Origin: an uncultured Panacagrimonas sp.
Lineage (GTDB): Bacteria; Pseudomonadota; Gammaproteobacteria; Nevskiales; Nevskiaceae
Reading direction: 5' to 3'
Length of the DNA: 9,562 nucleotides
Assembly (NCBI GenBank): GCA_946481265.1
Contig: CAMLNE010000156.1
Span: 1 to 9,562 of the forward strand
Positions 7,067-9,562 of the stretch are shown piece after piece. Position 1 is the stretch's first letter. The number at the start of each line of letters is the position of its first letter. Below the pieces are notes generated by a model. That model was not told the origin of the DNA and did no database searches. It saw only the letters and a list, made by a program, of their open reading frames with translations. The translations under genes were made by a program, and so were the position numbers.

Positions 7067-8359
7067 ATGGACGGCGATACAGTCAGCATGGGAACGCCAC
7101 CCGCCGGCGAGACACCGATCTCGCGCCACCAGACCATCCTGCGCCAGCTCACCAGCTGGTCACCCGGCCTGCAGGCGGCGCTGATCCACGTCGACCTGCG
7201 CAACCTGCGCGACATCAACCGTCTTTCCGGCGTCGCCGAGGGCGATCGCCTGATCCGCCGCGTCGAGCAGGTGCTGCAGCACTGGAGCCAGGGACAGGCC
7301 ATCACGGGCCGCCTGTGGAGCAACGAGTTCATCGCGGCCCGCGCCATCGATCACACGCAGAGCGCCAGTGAAGACGCCGCGCAGCTGCGCGACATGCTCA
7401 GCGAACTGCATTACGAGTCGGCCGTCGGCCCGGCACGGGTCGGCGTCTCGCTGGGCCTGTCGATCTACCGTCCCGGTGACGACTGGGCGCGCGTGATGGC
7501 GGAGGCCGGCCAGGCCTGCCTGCAGGCCAAGCGACGCGGCCTCAACCAGATCGCGCACTTCGGCAGCGGTCTGACCGAACAGCCGATCTACAGCCCGTCT
7601 GCGGTCACCGAATTCCGCAACCTGATGAAATCGGGCCGGCTGAGCCTGCATGCACAACCGGTCATGGACATCAGCGGCGACGAGCCGCGCCTGGCCAAGG
7701 CCGAGTTCCTGATCCGCATGGAACGCAATGGCGTGCACATGCCGCTGGCGGCCGGGATCATCGAGACGCTGGAGAACTACGGCCTGGCGTCGGAGCTCGA
7801 CCGCTTCAGTTCCGCCTTCCTGCTCGACTGGCTCGATGCGCAACCCGATGTGCTCGGCCGCGTCCACGGCCTGTCGATGAACCTGTCCGGCGCCAGCCTG
7901 ATCGACGGTCGCTTCATGGACGATCTATACCGCGACGTGAAGAACGCGCGCCTGCCCAAGGGCAAGCTCTGCTTCGAGATCACCGAAACCTCGGCAATCC
8001 AGCATCTGGATGTCGCGGCCGAGGTGATCAACGCGTTCAGGAGCATTGGCTGCTCCTTCAGCCTGGACGATTTCGGATCCGGCCTGTGCTCCTTCGGCTA
8101 CCTGAATTCGCTGCCGGTGGACGAGGTGAAGATCGATGGCCGCTTCGTGCGCGACATCGCGCACAGTGCGGTCTCGCAGGAGATCACGCGCGCCATCCAC
8201 CACGTGGCCAAGGTGACCGGCAAGAAGACCGTGGCCGAATTCGTCGACGACGCGCGCAAGCTCGAGGCGCTCAAGCGCATCGGCGTGGACTACGCGCAGG
8301 GCTGGCTGTTTTATCCGGCGGTGGCCCCCGAAAAGCTGCTGGAACTGCTCCCGCCCTGA
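7067..8359 (+). CDS. GGDEF-EAL protein with degenerate GGDEF; probable c-di-GMP phosphodiesterase
   Basis: A 430-residue protein without signal peptide, membrane helix or recognisable PAS/REC input domain, so likely cytosolic. Residues about 36-165 have the GGDEF fold (HVDLRNLRDINRLSGVAEGD at 41-60), but the signature GG(D/E)EF is WSNEF (84-88) and no upstream RxxD inhibitory site is seen, so diguanylate cyclase activity is unlikely; such domains can bind GTP and tune a partner EAL domain. The EAL domain (about 180-430) keeps the residues needed for catalysis: Glu213 (EFL in place of EAL), Asn272 in MNLSG, Glu304 in FEITET, Asp334-Asp335 in LDDFGSG, Lys355 in VKIDG, Glu391 in TVAEF and Gln411 in QGWLF. 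Hydrolysis of c-di-GMP to pGpG is therefore the best guess. Substitutions in loop positions (EFL, AEFVDD for the usual AEGVE) leave some doubt. Stop TGA at 8357-8359. Confidence 0.9.
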   Translation: MDGDTVSMGTPPAGETPISRHQTILRQLTSWSPGLQAALIHVDLRNLRDINRLSGVAEGDRLIRRVEQVLQHWSQGQAITGRLWSNEFIAARAIDHTQSASEDAAQLRDMLSELHYESAVGPARVGVSLGLSIYRPGDDWARVMAEAGQACLQAKRRGLNQIAHFGSGLTEQPIYSPSAVTEFRNLMKSGRLSLHAQPVMDISGDEPRLAKAEFLIRMERNGVHMPLAAGIIETLENYGLASELDRFSSAFLLDWLDAQPDVLGRVHGLSMNLSGASLIDGRFMDDLYRDVKNARLPKGKLCFEITETSAIQHLDVAAEVINAFRSIGCSFSLDDFGSGLCSFGYLNSLPVDEVKIDGRFVRDIAHSAVSQEITRAIHHVAKVTGKKTVAEFVDDARKLEALKRIGVDYAQGWLFYPAVAPEKLLELLPP

Positions 8360-8473
8360 AGCGGCTGCATACGCGGCGCACAGCAGACTTCATGCCGCAG
8401 ATGTTCAGGCGCAGGCCAGCCTCGGCACGACAAAGTCCCCGATCCGCCCGCCTTGTCCTTGTCGTTCGAGAGC

Positions 8474-9511
8474 ATGCCTCGTCCCCTCGTCTCGGTCGTG
8501 ATCCCGGTCTACCAGGGATCCCGTTTCATCGCGCAGACGCTCGCATCGGTTCTCGACCAGACCTGGCCGGATCTCGAGATCATCGTGGTGGACGATGGGT
8601 CGACCGACGCCTCGGTCGATCGCATTCGCGCGTTCGCGGATTCCAGGATCCAGCTGGTGCAGGCCTGCAACGGCGGCGCCAGCCGCGCCCGCAACATCGG
8701 CTGGCAGCGCAGCCGGGGTGAGTTCATCCAGTTCCTGGACCACGACGACACCCTGCACCCACGCAAGATCGAGGTCCAGATCCACCGACTCATGGCGTCG
8801 GCCGACGGCTGCGTGGCCTGCGCGAGCTGGGAGAGCTTCGACATCCACGAGAGCGACTCGCGGCGCGTGCCGCAGCCGCTCTGGCGCGACGATGACCCCT
8901 TCGAATGGCTGCTGTCGGCGCGTGGCGGCGAAGGCATCATGCCCACCGGCGCGTGGCTCCTGCCGCGGACCGTTCTCGAGCGTGTGGACGGCTGGGACGA
9001 GACCCTCGAGCGCAATCCCGACGATGACGGCGAGTTCTTCTCCCGCGTCGTGCTGGCCAGCCGCCGCGTGCTGTTCTGCGAGGGCGCGGTCTTCTATTAC
9101 CGCAACGCGGGAGCCGGCAACCTGCGCATGTCCCGCTCCGAGACCTCGGTGCGCTCGCTGTTCAGGACGCAGGAACTCTATGAGCAGAGGATGCGCGCCG
9201 TGGAGGACAGTCCGCGCGTGCGCAGCATCGCCGCATATGGCTACGCGAGCTTTCTCGAAATGATCTACCCGGAGTTTCCGGCCCTCTGCGCCGCGGCGAC
9301 GAGCGCACTCGCCCGGCTGGACGCATGCGGCCACCGCTCGCCCGGCAGCCCCTCGTTCGCGCGCCTGGCGGATGCGATCGGCCTGCAGGCGGCGCTGCGT
9401 CTGCGCCGCGGTCTGCGCCTGCTGTTCGGGCGGCCGCTCCTGGGCGGTGCGTTCACCGCCCGCTCGATCAGGCGCAGGAAGATCGCCTTGAGGCGCCTGC
9501 TCTCGAGCTAG
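8474..9511 (+). CDS. Family 2 glycosyltransferase
   Basis: A 345-residue GT-A fold, inverting glycosyltransferase that would transfer a sugar from a nucleotide-sugar donor, probably in surface polysaccharide or lipopolysaccharide synthesis. Motifs in order: VSVVIPVYQG at the start, VVDDGSTD (38-45, nucleotide binding), NGGASRARNIG (66-76), FLDHDD (87-92, the DXD-type metal site) and the acidic NPDDDGEF (181-188) at the usual ED position for the acceptor or catalytic base. There is no membrane helix, but the C-terminus (about 305-345) is strongly basic and amphipathic, which suggests peripheral binding to the inner membrane. The ATG at 8474 is preferred because the conserved strand begins a few residues later; a TTG at 8453 would add seven residues. 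Neither has a well-spaced Shine-Dalgarno (a GAGAG lies only 1-2 bases from the ATG). The stop TAG (9509-9511) sits at a CTAG that may mark an insertion boundary. Sugar specificity cannot be told. Confidence 0.9.
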   Translation: MPRPLVSVVIPVYQGSRFIAQTLASVLDQTWPDLEIIVVDDGSTDASVDRIRAFADSRIQLVQACNGGASRARNIGWQRSRGEFIQFLDHDDTLHPRKIEVQIHRLMASADGCVACASWESFDIHESDSRRVPQPLWRDDDPFEWLLSARGGEGIMPTGAWLLPRTVLERVDGWDETLERNPDDDGEFFSRVVLASRRVLFCEGAVFYYRNAGAGNLRMSRSETSVRSLFRTQELYEQRMRAVEDSPRVRSIAAYGYASFLEMIYPEFPALCAAATSALARLDACGHRSPGSPSFARLADAIGLQAALRLRRGLRLLFGRPLLGGAFTARSIRRRKIALRRLLSS

Positions 9512-9562
9512 GGCCTGTTAACGCTATTTCGATCGCGGCGTTGCCCCCACAAATCCGGCCAG
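9508..9562 (-). mobile_element. Possible insertion-sequence end or C-terminus of a convergent gene (cut by window edge)
   Basis: Directly after the glycosyltransferase stop the sequence reads GGGCCTGTTAACGCTATTTC, which looks like an insertion-sequence terminal repeat, and it abuts CTAG, a tetranucleotide compatible with the YTAR target of IS5-type elements. On the minus strand a frame is open from the window edge to a TAG at 9510-9508 and would encode a C-terminus ending R-N-S-V-N-R-P. Both signs fit a transposase gene running up to its terminal repeat, but only about 50 bases are visible, and neither the second repeat nor any transposase motif can be seen. An ordinary convergent gene or plain intergenic DNA is possible. 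Confidence 0.3.

Noticed and set aside
6957..7184. A 75-codon plus-strand open frame starting after the rne hairpins
   Set aside because: It is Arg/Pro/Ser-rich, has no ribosome binding site and overlaps the first 118 bases of the GGDEF-EAL gene in another frame.
8427..8465. Inverted repeat ACGACAA / TTGTCGT before the glycosyltransferase, around a 25-base loop
   Set aside because: Seven pairs across a loop this large are not convincing as a terminator or regulatory stem, and there is no T-run after it. The rest of the 114-base gap shows nothing clear.

Overview
The window is high-GC DNA, dense with genes, from a proteobacterial chromosome. An RNase E gene divergent from rluC, with a HAD phosphatase next to rluC and a YceF-type Maf gene nearby, is a well-known neighbourhood in gamma- and betaproteobacteria. 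I lean towards a gammaproteobacterium of the Xanthomonadales/Lysobacterales kind, but the sequence alone does not settle this.

Left part (1-3517). The 3' end of a Maf/YceF pyrophosphatase gene (+ strand, start outside the window) meets a minus-strand operon tail to tail, and the two coding ends overlap by 16 bases. The operon, in transcription order, is rluC (23S rRNA pseudouridine synthase), an unrecognised 469-residue membrane-anchored protein, and a HAD-family phosphatase. Both internal junctions are stop/start overlaps (TGATG and ATGA) without clear ribosome binding sites, so the two downstream genes are probably translated by coupling.

Centre (3518-6900). A divergent intergenic region of about 316 bases separates rluC from rne. 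It holds several small hairpins and reads as a long 5' leader of rne, with no clear Shine-Dalgarno sequence before the rne ATG. The rne gene encodes a 1005-residue RNase E: a conserved catalytic half, a membrane-targeting amphipathic helix, Arg-rich RNA-binding segments, and a long disordered Ala/Pro/Glu tail that ends in a 12-base tandem repeat. A very strong GC hairpin follows the stop codon.

Right part (6901-9562). A cytoplasmic GGDEF-EAL protein follows, with a degenerate GGDEF motif (WSNEF) and a complete set of EAL catalytic residues, so probably a c-di-GMP phosphodiesterase. Next is a family 2 glycosyltransferase of the kind that builds surface polysaccharide. The last ~50 bases may be the end of an insertion sequence or of a convergent gene abutting the glycosyltransferase stop codon; this is weakly supported.

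Most of the window is housekeeping RNA metabolism (RNase E, RluC). No clearly new multi-gene system is visible. The least explained items are the membrane-anchored protein inside the rluC operon, the rne leader, and the right-hand edge.
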